Part shown: piece after piece, positions 53,211 to 63,600 of the stretch
Layout of the letters: the number at the start of each line of letters is the position of its first letter
Position numbering within the stretch: position 1 is the first letter of the stretch
From: CBDCZY01 sp965224745
Lineage (GTDB): Bacteria; Pseudomonadota; Gammaproteobacteria; Methylococcales; Methylomonadaceae
NCBI GenBank assembly: GCA_965224745.1
Contig: CBDCZY010000009.1
Location: 1 to 64,000, forward strand
Direction of reading: 5' to 3'
DNA: 64,000 nucleotides
Position numbers and translations under genes: made by a program
The notes under the pieces: generated by a model
Database searches by the model: none
Seen by the model: only the letters and a program-made list of their open reading frames with translations
What the model was told of the DNA's origin: nothing

Positions 53211-54230
53211 CTAACCGCCTGTCACGTTCATATGTCGCAAAATTACGGGCTTTTCGTGCAGTTTAAACTCATGTTTCTCAGGTTTAATTTTCATAGCCTC
53301 GATGATCGTTTTTTTAAGAAGCTCGGTATCACCAGGATTAGCTCTAATAACTTGTTTGAGATCGATTGAGTGTTCGTTGCCCAGACACAAAAGCAATCGC
53401 CCTTCTACGGTTAATCGAACTCTATTACAAGTGGAGCAAAAATTATGGCTATGCGGTGAAATAAATCCGACTCGGGTTTGTGTATTGGCGATGGAAAAAT
53501 ATCTAGAAGGACCTCCGGTCGTCTCTGTGGATGGAATAAGGGAAAACTTTGCAGCTAAATCCTGTTTGATCGAATCGCTTGGATAATAAGCTTCTTCTCG
53601 ATTGTGATCATCAATTACACCTAATGGCATTTCTTCAATAAAGCTAATGTCGATACCTTTATCCACTGCAAGTTTTACCAGTGCACTTACTTCTTCATGA
53701 TTACGATTCTGCAAAATAACAGCATTTATTTTTAGCCGTTCAAAACCAGTCTTGATTGCCGTATCAAGTCCTTTTATCACCTCGTTAAGGTCGCCTGTTC
53801 GGGTAATTTGTCTAAATTTAACAGCATCCAAGGTATCCAAGCTCACATTAATTCGATTGACTCCTGCAGCCCTCAGCAGAGCGGCATTGGCAGCAAGTTT
53901 GGAACCATTTGTTGTCAACGTTAATTCTTGCAATTCGGACAGTTGTCCAAGTTGCTTGATCAAATCGAGCGCGCCTTTTCTGACCAGCGGTTCACCGCCG
54001 GTTATTCGGATTCTTTGAACGCCCAGGTCGACAAATGCGGCAGCTATCGTATAAATTTCTTCGAGACTAAGAATTTGAGCCCTTGGCAAAAAAGTCATGG
54101 TTTCGCTCATGCAATAGACACAGCGAAAATCACAACGATCGGTAATTGAAATCCGCACATAATCGATCTGACGACCAAAGCGATCAATCAATTGCTGACT
54201 GTTTTTTGCTTTTTTCAAACTATTACTCAT
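53211..54230 (-). CDS. moaA: GTP 3',8-cyclase MoaA
   Basis: 339-residue radical SAM enzyme that starts molybdenum cofactor synthesis. The N-terminal cluster Cys33/37/40 (TDRCDFRCVYC), the SAM motif RITGGEPLVRKG, the C-terminal second cluster (CSTCNRVRLTVEGRLLLCLG) and the terminal Gly-Gly (NVTGG), needed for activation, are all present. Other moa genes are absent from the window. Downstream is a secreted rhodanese, and a divergent ABC importer starts 126 bp away. Confidence 0.96.
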   Translation of the reverse strand: MSNSLKKAKNSQQLIDRFGRQIDYVRISITDRCDFRCVYCMSETMTFLPRAQILSLEEIYTIAAAFVDLGVQRIRITGGEPLVRKGALDLIKQLGQLSELQELTLTTNGSKLAANAALLRAAGVNRINVSLDTLDAVKFRQITRTGDLNEVIKGLDTAIKTGFERLKINAVILQNRNHEEVSALVKLAVDKGIDISFIEEMPLGVIDDHNREEAYYPSDSIKQDLAAKFSLIPSTETTGGPSRYFSIANTQTRVGFISPHSHNFCSTCNRVRLTVEGRLLLCLGNEHSIDLKQVIRANPGDTELLKKTIIEAMKIKPEKHEFKLHEKPVILRHMNVTGG

Positions 54231-54355
54231 GCCTTAGCTACCCGTATTCATGTTTATTTTGACCCCTTATTATCGCAGTTGTTCACGAGTGTTAACATAT
54301 TCAACCTCGCAACTGAGCGTCGTCCTCGTTAGAATAAACAATATTTAACCACAAA

Positions 54356-55354
54356 ATGAAAATCATGAAGAAGCTAATTGGGCGGCCTATAAGTAGTTTA
54401 GTATTGATAGGATGGATGCTATACACCGCTATCAGCTACGCCAAACCACCAACAATTAAGATTGCTGTGCTGCCTTTTGGTACGGCCCAATGGGAATTAA
54501 GCCTACTGCAATCTGAACAAGCCAAATGGCAAAAAGACTTCACCCTGGAAATCCGAAAAATTGCCAACCCTCAAGCGGGTAAGATTGCCTTACAAGCCCA
54601 TGAAGTCGACATGATAATCTCTGATTGGATCTGGGTTTCCAGACAACGTTCCACGGGTAGCGATATCACCTTTGTACCTTATTCCACCACCGCCGGTTCT
54701 CTAATCGTTCCAAAAACAAGTGATATTAAAACTATTCAAGATTTAAAAAATAAACGTTTGGGAATTGCCGGCGGAGAGTTGGATAAAAACTGGCTGATGC
54801 TCCAAGGCTTGGCTTCAAAACAATCAAAACTGAATTTGGATAAGTCTGTCGAAAAAGTCTTCGGCGCCCCACCTTTACTCAGCCAACAAATGCTAACTGG
54901 AAAACTTGACGCTCTACTAACCTATTGGCATTATGCAGCCCGCTTGGAGGTTAATGGCTACCGACAAATTATTGATGGACGAACATTGTTACGTAAACTT
55001 GGCATCGAGCAAAAAGTGCCTACCTTGGGATATGTTTTTCACGACAAGTGGGCAAAAAAACATCAAGCCCTGGTCAACTTATTTCTCAAGTATCTGCAGC
55101 AAGAAAAAAACCAACTTTGTCAATCCGACCCAGCCTGGCAAAGCATTTTACCCACTATTAAGGAAGATAATCCTGCCGCATTACCCCTGTTAAGACAACG
55201 ATATTGCGAAGGCAGAGTGCAACAATGGGGCGCATCAGAAAAACAAGCTGCAGAAAAAATCTATAGCCTTCTAAGACGCTTGAGCAGCAGTCAATTAACC
55301 GGTACCGCAGAAGAGCTGCAACCCGGCACTTTTTGGCCCGAATATCAACACTAG
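54356..55354 (+). CDS. ABC transporter substrate-binding protein, NitT/TauT type
   Basis: 332 residues with a signal peptide (LVLIGWMLYTAISYAK). The type II binding fold shows IKIAVLPFGTAQWELSLL, MIISDWIWVSRQR, VPKTSDIKTIQDLKNKRLG and GKLDALLTYWHYAARLE. Proteins of this group capture nitrate, sulfonates, pyrimidine precursors or unknown ligands. The ligand cannot be read here. It is the first gene of a three-gene importer operon that is divergent from moaA; a molybdate role is unlikely because ModA has a different fold. Confidence 0.85.
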   Translation: MKIMKKLIGRPISSLVLIGWMLYTAISYAKPPTIKIAVLPFGTAQWELSLLQSEQAKWQKDFTLEIRKIANPQAGKIALQAHEVDMIISDWIWVSRQRSTGSDITFVPYSTTAGSLIVPKTSDIKTIQDLKNKRLGIAGGELDKNWLMLQGLASKQSKLNLDKSVEKVFGAPPLLSQQMLTGKLDALLTYWHYAARLEVNGYRQIIDGRTLLRKLGIEQKVPTLGYVFHDKWAKKHQALVNLFLKYLQQEKNQLCQSDPAWQSILPTIKEDNPAALPLLRQRYCEGRVQQWGASEKQAAEKIYSLLRRLSSSQLTGTAEELQPGTFWPEYQH

Positions 55355-55375
55355 CAGTTAATTTCTCGACATCCT

Positions 55376-56128
55376 ATGTCTAAAACATTACTGCAACGCA
55401 GCTTACCCTGGCTGTCAATCTTTACCTTGTTAGGTATATGGCAATTGATTTCTCTGTTTGTCAGCAGCCAACTTTTGCCACCGCCTTTAACTGTCTTTGG
55501 CATTTTGTGGCAAGAAACCCGCTCAGGTGAACTCCCATTCCATTTAGCAATGACGCTTATTCGTTTAACATTGGCTTTTAGCATAGCGATGCTAATTGGA
55601 TGCGCTCTAGGGATTTTACTGGGTCTTAATAAACAACTAGATCTTTTTTTTGATCAATGGCTGGTCTTTTTTTTAAACATTCCTGCGTTGGTCACTATTA
55701 TTTTGTGCTATGTATGGTTTGGTTTAACCGAATTTTCCGCTGTTCTTGCTGTGATAATCAACAAAGTTCCAAATGTTGTCGTCATTCTCAGAGAAGGAAC
55801 CAGAGCCCTTAATAAAGATCTTCTGGAAATGGCACAAAGCTTTCAATTAGGCAAAGCTAAAACTTTGAGGCATGTCATTTGGCCACAGCTCTACCCTTAC
55901 TTATTGAGTTCAGCTCGATCCGGTCTGGCGCTCATTTGGAAAATCATCTTAGTCGTTGAATTGTTGGGTCGCAGCAATGGCATGGGCTATCAACTGCATA
56001 TATTCTTTCAACTATTCGATGTAGCGAGTATTTTAGCTTACACAATTGCCTTTATTATGGTGATTCAATTGGTTGAGTTAGCCATTCTCAAGCCCTTAGA
56101 TCGTTCAACTCAACGGTGGCGACGATGA
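55376..56128 (+). CDS. ABC transporter permease, NitT/TauT type
   Basis: 250 residues with about six transmembrane helices. The conserved EAA-like loop REGTRALNKDLLEMAQSFQL ... WPQLYPYLLSSARSGLALIWK contacts the ATPase. Typical of SsuC/TauC permeases. The stop overlaps the ATPase start by 13 bp. Confidence 0.9.
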   Translation: MSKTLLQRSLPWLSIFTLLGIWQLISLFVSSQLLPPPLTVFGILWQETRSGELPFHLAMTLIRLTLAFSIAMLIGCALGILLGLNKQLDLFFDQWLVFFLNIPALVTIILCYVWFGLTEFSAVLAVIINKVPNVVVILREGTRALNKDLLEMAQSFQLGKAKTLRHVIWPQLYPYLLSSARSGLALIWKIILVVELLGRSNGMGYQLHIFFQLFDVASILAYTIAFIMVIQLVELAILKPLDRSTQRWRR

Positions 56129-56877
56129 CCAAGATTGCTATCGATATCGAACAAAAGTTATATAAACCGCCAGCAAACCAGCAAGCCAATGAAATCATAA
56201 CTAATTTTAGTCTCACCTTAAATCCAAATGAATTTGTTTGTTTAGTCGGGCCATCCGGCTGCGGTAAAACTACACTACTGAATATTATCTCGGGACTCGA
56301 TACAAACTTCCAGGGTGCTATTTCGTTCGATGAACAAAGCAAGCGACACAAAATAGGCTACGTATTTCAAAACCCGCGCCTGTTGCCTTGGCGAACTGTT
56401 CGGCAAAATATTGAACTCGCCCTTCCCGACCACATTGATTCGGCAAGCATCAATGATTTTCTTGCCGCCATGCAGCTAACTGATGCACAGCATGTCTATC
56501 CTGAACGTTTATCTTTGGGAATGAGTCGGCGAGTATCGATCATTCGTGCTTTTGCCATTGAACCAGATATTCTGTTAATGGATGAACCTTTTGTATCGCT
56601 CGATGCACCTACTGCGAAACAAATTCGCCAATTGCTGGTGGAATTATGGCAGCAGAGACCTCATACCGTGCTCTTCGTTACTCATGATTTAAGAGAAGCA
56701 ATCACCTTGGCTGACCGATTAATCTTTTTATCGACATCGCCTATGACAATAGCTGCAGACTTACCAGTCAAATTCTCACGAGAAGAGCGTGATAACGAAC
56801 AGGTCATTGAGGATTTTCGACATAGTTTAATCAAACATTACCCCGTTTTTTCAACCAACAATAGATGGCATTGCTAA
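56116..56877 (+). CDS. ABC transporter ATPase, NitT/TauT type; end altered by IS1
   Basis: 253 residues: Walker A GPSGCGKTTLL, Q-loop YVFQNPRLLPWR, Walker B ILLMDEPFVSLD, H-loop FVTHDLREA. The signature is LSLGMSRR instead of LSGGMxQR, a variant that may lower activity. IS1 has inserted at the native stop: the uninterrupted gene would end ...TNNR-TAA, while the IS end now supplies TGG CAT TGC TAA, adding Trp-His-Cys. Function is unlikely to be affected. Confidence 0.9.
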   Translation: MATMTKIAIDIEQKLYKPPANQQANEIITNFSLTLNPNEFVCLVGPSGCGKTTLLNIISGLDTNFQGAISFDEQSKRHKIGYVFQNPRLLPWRTVRQNIELALPDHIDSASINDFLAAMQLTDAQHVYPERLSLGMSRRVSIIRAFAIEPDILLMDEPFVSLDAPTAKQIRQLLVELWQQRPHTVLFVTHDLREAITLADRLIFLSTSPMTIAADLPVKFSREERDNEQVIEDFRHSLIKHYPVFSTNNRWHC

Positions 56878-57630
56878 TTTAGTATAGTTTTATGTTAGAA
56901 TTAAATTTTTGATATCTTTCTAAAGAGAGCGAGAAATTTAATGGAATGCCCTAAATGCAAATCTAATAAAAACATCAAAGATGGTATCGTAAAACAAAAG
57001 CAGCGTTACAAATGTAAAGAATGTAATTTTCGATATACTGTTGCTAGTGGCTCGGGAGCCAAACCATTCTATTTAAGAAAGATGGCTCTTCAATTATATC
57101 TTGAAGGATTAGGGTTTCGTTCAATTGGTCGGGTTTTGAACGTAAGCAATGTCACGGTACTAAATTGGATTAGATCCTTTGGTGAGCAAGTTGCCGAATT
57201 GAAAAGTCCTGAACAAGTGATTTATGCTGAGATGGATGAAATGCATACCTATGTGGGTCAAAAAAAAGCTATAAATGGATATGGATTGCTGTTGATAGAT
57301 ATGGGAAAAAATTCATCAATTTCATTGTTGGCGACCGAAGCGTACAGACAGGACAAAAACTCTGGGAAGGAATTGAAGATCAATTAAATGGAACAATAGC
57401 AACCGATTATTGGCAGCCCTATGAACATTTTATTCCTAGCGAAAAACACGTTCAATCCAAAGCTGAAACATACACAGTTGAAGGCTACAATAGTATCTTT
57501 AGACATTTTCTTGCGCGAATGAGAAGAAAGACAAAATGTTACACAAAAAGTGTTCGAATGCTTGAGCTGTCTATATTACTCTTAATGCATAAAAGAAATG
57601 GAACGTTAACTATACTAAATTAGCAATGCC
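56867..57630 (+). mobile_element. IS1-family element, copy 2 (764 bp)
   Basis: Same ends as copy 1 (GGCATTGCTAATTTAGTATAGTT); target duplication CAATAGAT (56859-56866 and 57631-57638). Confidence 0.96.
56941..57623 (+). CDS. IS1 family transposase (programmed -1 frameshift), copy 2
   Basis: The first frame runs 56941-57387. The A8 tract at 57260-57267 allows a -1 shift into KSYKWIWIAVDRYGKKF and on to the TAG at 57621-57623, giving a ~227-residue fusion with zinc finger, helix-turn-helix and DDE core. Identical in sequence to copy 1. Confidence 0.88.
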
Positions 57631-57658
57631 CAATAGATAAAGTGATTCGGGATAAGTA

Positions 57659-57815
57659 AGGTACGCGCACGGAATAAGTTCGGCAACTAGCGCGGGGTTT
57701 TTGTTTGTCTTCAAGGCGTGGCAACAGGCGCATAGCAGGCTACGCAACTGTTGCCACAACACCGAAGACGGACAAAAAACAAGTTAGTTGTCGTAGTTAT
57801 TTCGTGCACGTTCCT
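57659..57815. repeat. Long palindromic repeat, variant copy R5
   Basis: About 157 bp. The core (AAGGCGTGGCAACAGGCGCA, then GCAGGCTACGCAACTGTTGC) matches R1-R4. The outer arms are different (AGGTACGCGCACGGAATAAG and its near-complement ending TTTCGTGCACGTTCCT) yet still pair with each other. IS1634 copy 3 inserted at its right border (CTAA). Confidence 0.82.
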
Positions 57816-57817
57816 AA

Positions 57818-59932
57818 CCCATCTTCGTGACTTATATTTACAATATCCTGTTATTTCAATAAGTTAAAATTTTCAATCTGTTTCAGTTGGCACTACAGAT
57901 TTTTTTTATCGATAATTGTTTTACATTGACCAATGAGGTCGGGTTTAATATTCAAAGCTTCATAAATTTGTTTCTGACGTAGCTCCGCCTTCGTTGTTGT
58001 CCGCAGGTGAATCATTTTATGATCATCCGTTGGTAAGGTCATGGTGATACGTTGCTGTGTCGACATGATGTTACGAATACTGTCCCAGCTTAAATGAATG
58101 CCCTGTTGCTTCAGTTGATAGCGCAGCGTATGCACCAGATGATAAGCCAGCAAAGTAATGAACAAGTGGCCGGTGACACGGTCTTCTTTTTGGTGGTAAA
58201 CCGGGCGCAAGCCCAGTTCAGTTTTCAAGCTTCGAAAGGTGGCTTCGATCTCGGTCAGCATGATGTAGGTCGTCCACAGTTGTTCTTCAGACCAGTCGGG
58301 GATATTGGTTCTGAGGCAATAGACACCACAGTGTTGATCGTTCTGTTTACTTTGAGGTTCACGTTGCCATTCAAGCCGGATGGCGTTTTTTTTCTCGTCA
58401 TCGGTTATGACGTCAATGCGGTAGTCTTGCGAAACCCGCCGGTTTTTTTCGCGCAGTCGACCGATCCGTTCCAGTATTTTGCTGTATTTTTTGATCGTCC
58501 CTTTTTTGTTTAAGCCCGCATCAAGCTTGTTGAGTGCTTCTTCCATGCGAACATGGAAGCGGTTTCGGATAGCCTGCTCTTTTTTTTGTTTTTGTTCGGA
58601 GTGACAATAGAGCCGGGTTTCGTGGGTGTCTTGATCTGTTTCGCGATAAACACACACCTGACTGTGTTCGGTTTCTCTCACCATCACAGCATCGTCCTGA
58701 TCGGTGGGATTGATCACGGATCGCTCTCGACTGACCACCAGATAATGATAGCCCTGCTCGATTAACCAGGCGATGTTGTCGGCACTGGCAATACCGGCAT
58801 CCATGATGATCACAGGTTTTGTGACCTGCGGTAATGGCTGTATTTTTTGTAGTTCATCCAGCATTAACTCCAAGGTGCCCGGCTCACTGGCATTACCCGG
58901 GAAAACCTGACTGCTCAGAGGAAATCCCTCACCATCCAACACCAGTCCCAGCGTCACCAAGGGACAATCACTGCGTTTTTCTTTGGAACGACCGAACTGG
59001 GCTTTGGGGTTTTGGTGACACTGCCCTTCAAAATAGGTATTGGTCAAATCGTATAGCACAATACTACGGTTCAATTCGAATAAGGTTTGCTCTTGCTCGG
59101 ACAGAAACGTTTCCAGTGCCGTCTGGTGTTTGAGCAATTTATCGCTGATCGTATAAAGCCGTGTCAGGCTGGTATGGCCATAGTCATGGTCAAGCAGTTC
59201 TCCCAACGCTGAGCGTGATTGTAGCCAATCATGGGTGTGCAATTCACTGCCCGGTGAAACCACACGGCCGATAATGTTACCGATGGCCGCAGCGAGTTCG
59301 ACTTTATTAAAACCCAGTGCGGTGAGCTTCTGATCCAGTTGTAGTTGCATAACCGCATGCCACGCCAGCGTTTCAACACCGATACTGCGGGCTTGAAGGG
59401 TTTCGACATGATTGATATCAACCGTGTGATAATCGGGTTCTGGACTGGCAGCATCCACCGGTTGGGCCAGCTTAGCGATGATAAGCGCACTGTAACGCTG
59501 GGCTGAGGCTTCCAGGCATTGCGTTAACTCATCGGCTACATGAAACAATTCTTGCTGATGAGGCTCACAGCCTTGTAACAATTGTTCAATCCTGGCTGTC
59601 AGCAAGGGCCAGTGCTCTGGATCAATGGCGAAGTCTTTGCCTAGATTCAGTAAGGTGCGTTGCTTTACTTTCCTTCCCACGCGAACGGATTCAACGATCC
59701 GATAGGTGAAGTAGGCCCCGCCATTATCCAGGGATTTCGTTTTGGTTTTTCGAATATACATGTCCCTAGCATTAATGAAAAACCGGGGAAAATCAAGGGT
59801 CAAAAAGACGAAAATGGCACTACCGAGCGGATCTGAAAAAAACACCGTTGAAAGGTAAGGTTTTTTTTCATGGAATCATTCGATGAAAACAAAATATCAA
59901 TAACTTAGCGATGTCAAAGTCACGAAGATGGG
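57818..59932 (-). mobile_element. IS1634-family element, copy 3
   Basis: 2115 bp with the same CCCATCTTCGTGACTT ends; target duplication CTAA (57814-57817 and 59933-59936). Confidence 0.96.
57893..59761 (-). CDS. IS1634 family transposase (copy 3)
   Basis: Same protein as at 3568 with a few substitutions (LDELQKIQPL in place of LDGLQKKQPL). Start chosen at MYIRKTKTKS as in the other copies. All catalytic segments intact. Confidence 0.94.
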   Translation of the reverse strand: MYIRKTKTKSLDNGGAYFTYRIVESVRVGRKVKQRTLLNLGKDFAIDPEHWPLLTARIEQLLQGCEPHQQELFHVADELTQCLEASAQRYSALIIAKLAQPVDAASPEPDYHTVDINHVETLQARSIGVETLAWHAVMQLQLDQKLTALGFNKVELAAAIGNIIGRVVSPGSELHTHDWLQSRSALGELLDHDYGHTSLTRLYTISDKLLKHQTALETFLSEQEQTLFELNRSIVLYDLTNTYFEGQCHQNPKAQFGRSKEKRSDCPLVTLGLVLDGEGFPLSSQVFPGNASEPGTLELMLDELQKIQPLPQVTKPVIIMDAGIASADNIAWLIEQGYHYLVVSRERSVINPTDQDDAVMVRETEHSQVCVYRETDQDTHETRLYCHSEQKQKKEQAIRNRFHVRMEEALNKLDAGLNKKGTIKKYSKILERIGRLREKNRRVSQDYRIDVITDDEKKNAIRLEWQREPQSKQNDQHCGVYCLRTNIPDWSEEQLWTTYIMLTEIEATFRSLKTELGLRPVYHQKEDRVTGHLFITLLAYHLVHTLRYQLKQQGIHLSWDSIRNIMSTQQRITMTLPTDDHKMIHLRTTTKAELRQKQIYEALNIKPDLIGQCKTIIDKKNL

Positions 59933-60085
59933 CTAAGCATCTTTTGAATGACGAAAACCTGTCATCGCTCATTGTTTTTAACAATTATAGAGTTTAATGA
60001 CACTATCTAATGATGCATAATTGCAATATCATGCTTATGAACTTTTTTCCGCTTGATATTCAACACTACGAAACACCTCTTCCAC

Positions 60086-60637
60086 GTGCCTAAAAAAAAA
60101 CCATCCCAATTGGATAAGAAATTATTCAGAACAACAGTCGGTGAAATAACGCCGGTTAAAAATGACCGAATAGATCTTAACAAAGAACCAAAACCTAAAC
60201 CTTACCCGAAAAAAGCTGAGCTTGATTATGATACAGCGCTATCAACCACACCCGATGAAAGCTTTGAAAACCTAAGCCTTGAGGACCGCTTGGCATTCAT
60301 CGCTCCTGGGTTGCAAAAAAACGTTCTAAAGAAATTAAGGAAAGGTTTTTTCGGAGTAGATGCTGAATTGGATTTACACGGCCTGAGAGCTCAAGAAGCT
60401 CGGCAACAATTATTAAAGTTTTTGCACGATTGCGTACAGGAAGGGCTTCGTTGTATTCACATTATCCACGGTAAAGGATACCGCTCTCTTGATCAACAAC
60501 CGATTCTAAAAAACAAGATAAACATTTGGCTTCGACAGCATCAGTCTGTATTGGCCTTCTGCTCAGCGTCGCCGAAGGATGGCGGAACAGGCGCTGTATA
60601 TGTGTTATTACATGTTGCGGAGAAATCCCAGCGGTAA
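60086..60637 (+). CDS. Smr-domain protein (SmrA/YdaL-like)
   Basis: 183 residues from GTG 60086 (VPKKKPSQLDKKLFRTTVGE); a TTG 11 codons upstream is possible. The N-terminal linker is basic. The C-terminal Smr domain has AELDLHGLRAQEARQQL, CIHIIHGKGYRS and GGTGAVYVLL, the conserved DLHG, HGKG and GG(T/S)GA motifs. Smr proteins are DNA- or RNA-cleaving endonucleases, some linked to ribosome-collision rescue. Stands alone between IS1634 and the GGDEF-EAL gene. Confidence 0.86.
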   Translation: MPKKKPSQLDKKLFRTTVGEITPVKNDRIDLNKEPKPKPYPKKAELDYDTALSTTPDESFENLSLEDRLAFIAPGLQKNVLKKLRKGFFGVDAELDLHGLRAQEARQQLLKFLHDCVQEGLRCIHIIHGKGYRSLDQQPILKNKINIWLRQHQSVLAFCSASPKDGGTGAVYVLLHVAEKSQR

Positions 60638-60644
60638 AAACTAT

Positions 60645-63600
60645 TCAAGAAGCCTGCTGGCGAAGGTCGACGGGTAGCTTCATCACCGTTTTCGCCAACA
60701 ACAGATTGGTAATTTCTTCGACCGGCAGTGGACGGCTAAACAAGTAGCCCTGCATATTATCGCACCTCATTCCGATTAATAGCTCAAGCTGCTCTAATGT
60801 TTCAACGCCCTCGGCTACGACATCAATCTCCAAGCTATGAGACATGGCAATGATGGCTAAAACAATTCCTTGCTGTTCTTCTTTTTCGACCAGGTCCTCT
60901 AAGAAGGATCGGTCGATTTTTAATGTATCGACTGGAAAATGTTTAAGATAACTAAGGGAGGAATAACCTGTCCCAAAATCGTCTATTGAAAAGGTAATAC
61001 CTTGGTCATACAATTCCTTCAATGTTTCGATCGCCACTATCATATTTTCCATAATAATGCTTTCTGTCAATTCAAGCTCTATGTGCTTGGGTTCTAACTT
61101 TGCATCGTCTAGAATTTGCATTAACAGAGCACTGAAACCAGGTTGCCGTAGTTGGACCGCCGACAAATTGATAGACACCTTGCCAAAAAATGTGCCTTCT
61201 TCCAACCATTGTTTAGCTTGGTGGCACGCAGTTCTTAATACCCACTCACCAATTTTTACTATCAGCCCGGTACTCTCAGCCAATGGAATAAATTGATCTG
61301 GAGGGACAAAACCAAGCTCTGGACTAAACCATCGAATCAGAGCTTCGAGACCGGATATTTTACCTGTAGATAAATCAACCTGTGGCTGGTAAAACAAAGC
61401 AAACTGATCTTTTTCTACCGCTTGTCGCAATAAATTTTCCAGTTGAATTTGCTGTAATGATTGATCATTAATTTCATTGGAAAAGAATTGGTAATTATTC
61501 TGCCCTTGGCTTTGTTTCGCGACATGCCTCGCAGCACTGGCATTTTTCAGCAATATCTCAGGTGTTTGACCATCGTCCGGATACAAACTAACACCCATGT
61601 TACTGGTGACATAAATATTTTGATCCTGAATTTCAACCGAATCAGTGAACACATCGAAGATTCGTTTAATAATCCAGGTGACAGAATTAAAGTCCGCTAT
61701 ATCTGTAATCAGTATGCCAAATTCATGACTGTTAACCCTGGAAAAGATGGTCGTAAATTTGGGAGTCTCTTCTATCAGGGAGACCGAATCGCTGCTTCTG
61801 AGAACGTGAGCCAAACGTCTTGAAACCATTTTTATCAGTAAATCACCCGCTTCAAGACCCAACGTGTCATTCACCGACTTGAGCTGATTAAAGTCCATCA
61901 CCAATACAGCAATTTGAGTACTACTGCGTTGCGCTCGATTCAAGCTGATAGCAATTCGATCTAGTAATAATGTCCTATTCGGCAGCCCTGTCAGCCTATC
62001 AAATTTACTGTGATGATCCAATTTTTTAGACAGATGAATCGTGTTCTTTTCAAGTTCTTTAATTCTAGCCTGCAACCTTTCAACTTCAGCAGCATCATGC
62101 AACACTCTGCCTGGAATATTATCGATAACGCCTTCTACTGAATTATCATCTTGGACGACTAATGCTTGATTTTTTAAATCAAGTTGCCACAATGTGACCC
62201 GATTCCTACCATTTTCCTTAGAAAAATACAGCGCTTCGTCGGCCTCATTAATCAACACTTCATAATTTTCAGCACCGCTTTTGATGCTCGATACGCCAAA
62301 ACTAGCCGAAACATGTGGCCCATCGATAAATTGGTCTTTGGAATCCGCTTGCACCGAAAAACGTACCAACTCAGCCATATCGTAAGCTTCTTCAGCGGTT
62401 GCACCAGGCAGTACAATACAAAACTCCTCACCCCCATAACGAGCAACAAGATCACTTTTTCTGACAAATTCTTGATAGACTTTGGCTACCATTTTGATCA
62501 CTTCATCACCAATACTATGGCCGAAATTGTCATTCACTTTCTTGAAGAAATCAATATCGACCATGATGCAGGATAAATCGAGATCTTCTCGTTTGGCCTC
62601 ATCAAATAATTTGGTAAATTGTTCTGAAAAAGAGCGACGGTTCAGGCAGCCTGTCATTGGATCGCGGGTAGCCAGAAAATTAAGCTCCTCATTACGTTTT
62701 TCCAATTCAGTGACATCATCAAAGGTTGCCAAAACACCCCGGTTTTCACCTTTACCATCAGGGATTAAAGCAACATTGATAAGAAGAGCAATCATACCCT
62801 TCTCATAAGAATCGAGAATAAGCCGTTTACCTTTTATGTCTTTGCTGGTCTCTAAGGCTTCAGTCCAAGGAAATTTCTCTTTCTCTTTCTCTTTTTCTTT
62901 ACTCTTACCTTTATTTTTACCGTATTCTTCTTCCTGTTGCGCATGAAGAGTCCAAGTCAACTGAGAAATTTTCTTTCCCATTAACTCTTCAGTTGATCTT
63001 CCGATTCGTTCAGAAAAAGCGTTGTTCACCAGCACTATTCTCTCTTGAAGATCTAAAATCAATACCCCTTCCACCAGCGTATTGAAAGCTTTTTTTACAC
63101 GTTCAGGAACAACCGATGCAGGATCGAGTTCTTGCAAGGTCCGCTTCATGAAAAACAAGTAACTAAGAAACCCTATAATCCCTACGAAAAGTATCAACCC
63201 AAAAATTGAATGTTGAAAGAAATCAACAATATTATTAGCCCAAATTGAAGCAAAGCGTATTTCTACTTTGCCCCACTCTTCAGCGTTATAATACAGAGGA
63301 ACCAATACCTGTTCGGCGGTTGAAATATTATCAGTTAGATCGTTCCAGAACTGGTCATGACTGCCTGCGACAGCTATCAATGTATCGTCATTTTTGCGAA
63401 CTGCTACTGACAATATATCATCACTGCGATTGACTAACGCTTCGACAGCTGATTGCAAGGTACTAGCACTGTCCGTTTGCGTTAAAACAATAGAGAACTG
63501 AACGGCTATTGATTCGCAAAACTTTTTCCTGCTATCTAAGGTCAATTCTGACTTGTCAGGTAATAAACCGGCAAATTTACCCAAGGATAATATGGCTATT

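Noticed and set aside
54356..56877. Molybdate importer (Mod) because moaA is adjacent
   Set aside because: The binding protein has the NitT/TauT-type fold and the permease/ATPase resemble SsuC/SsuB; no ModA or ModE features.
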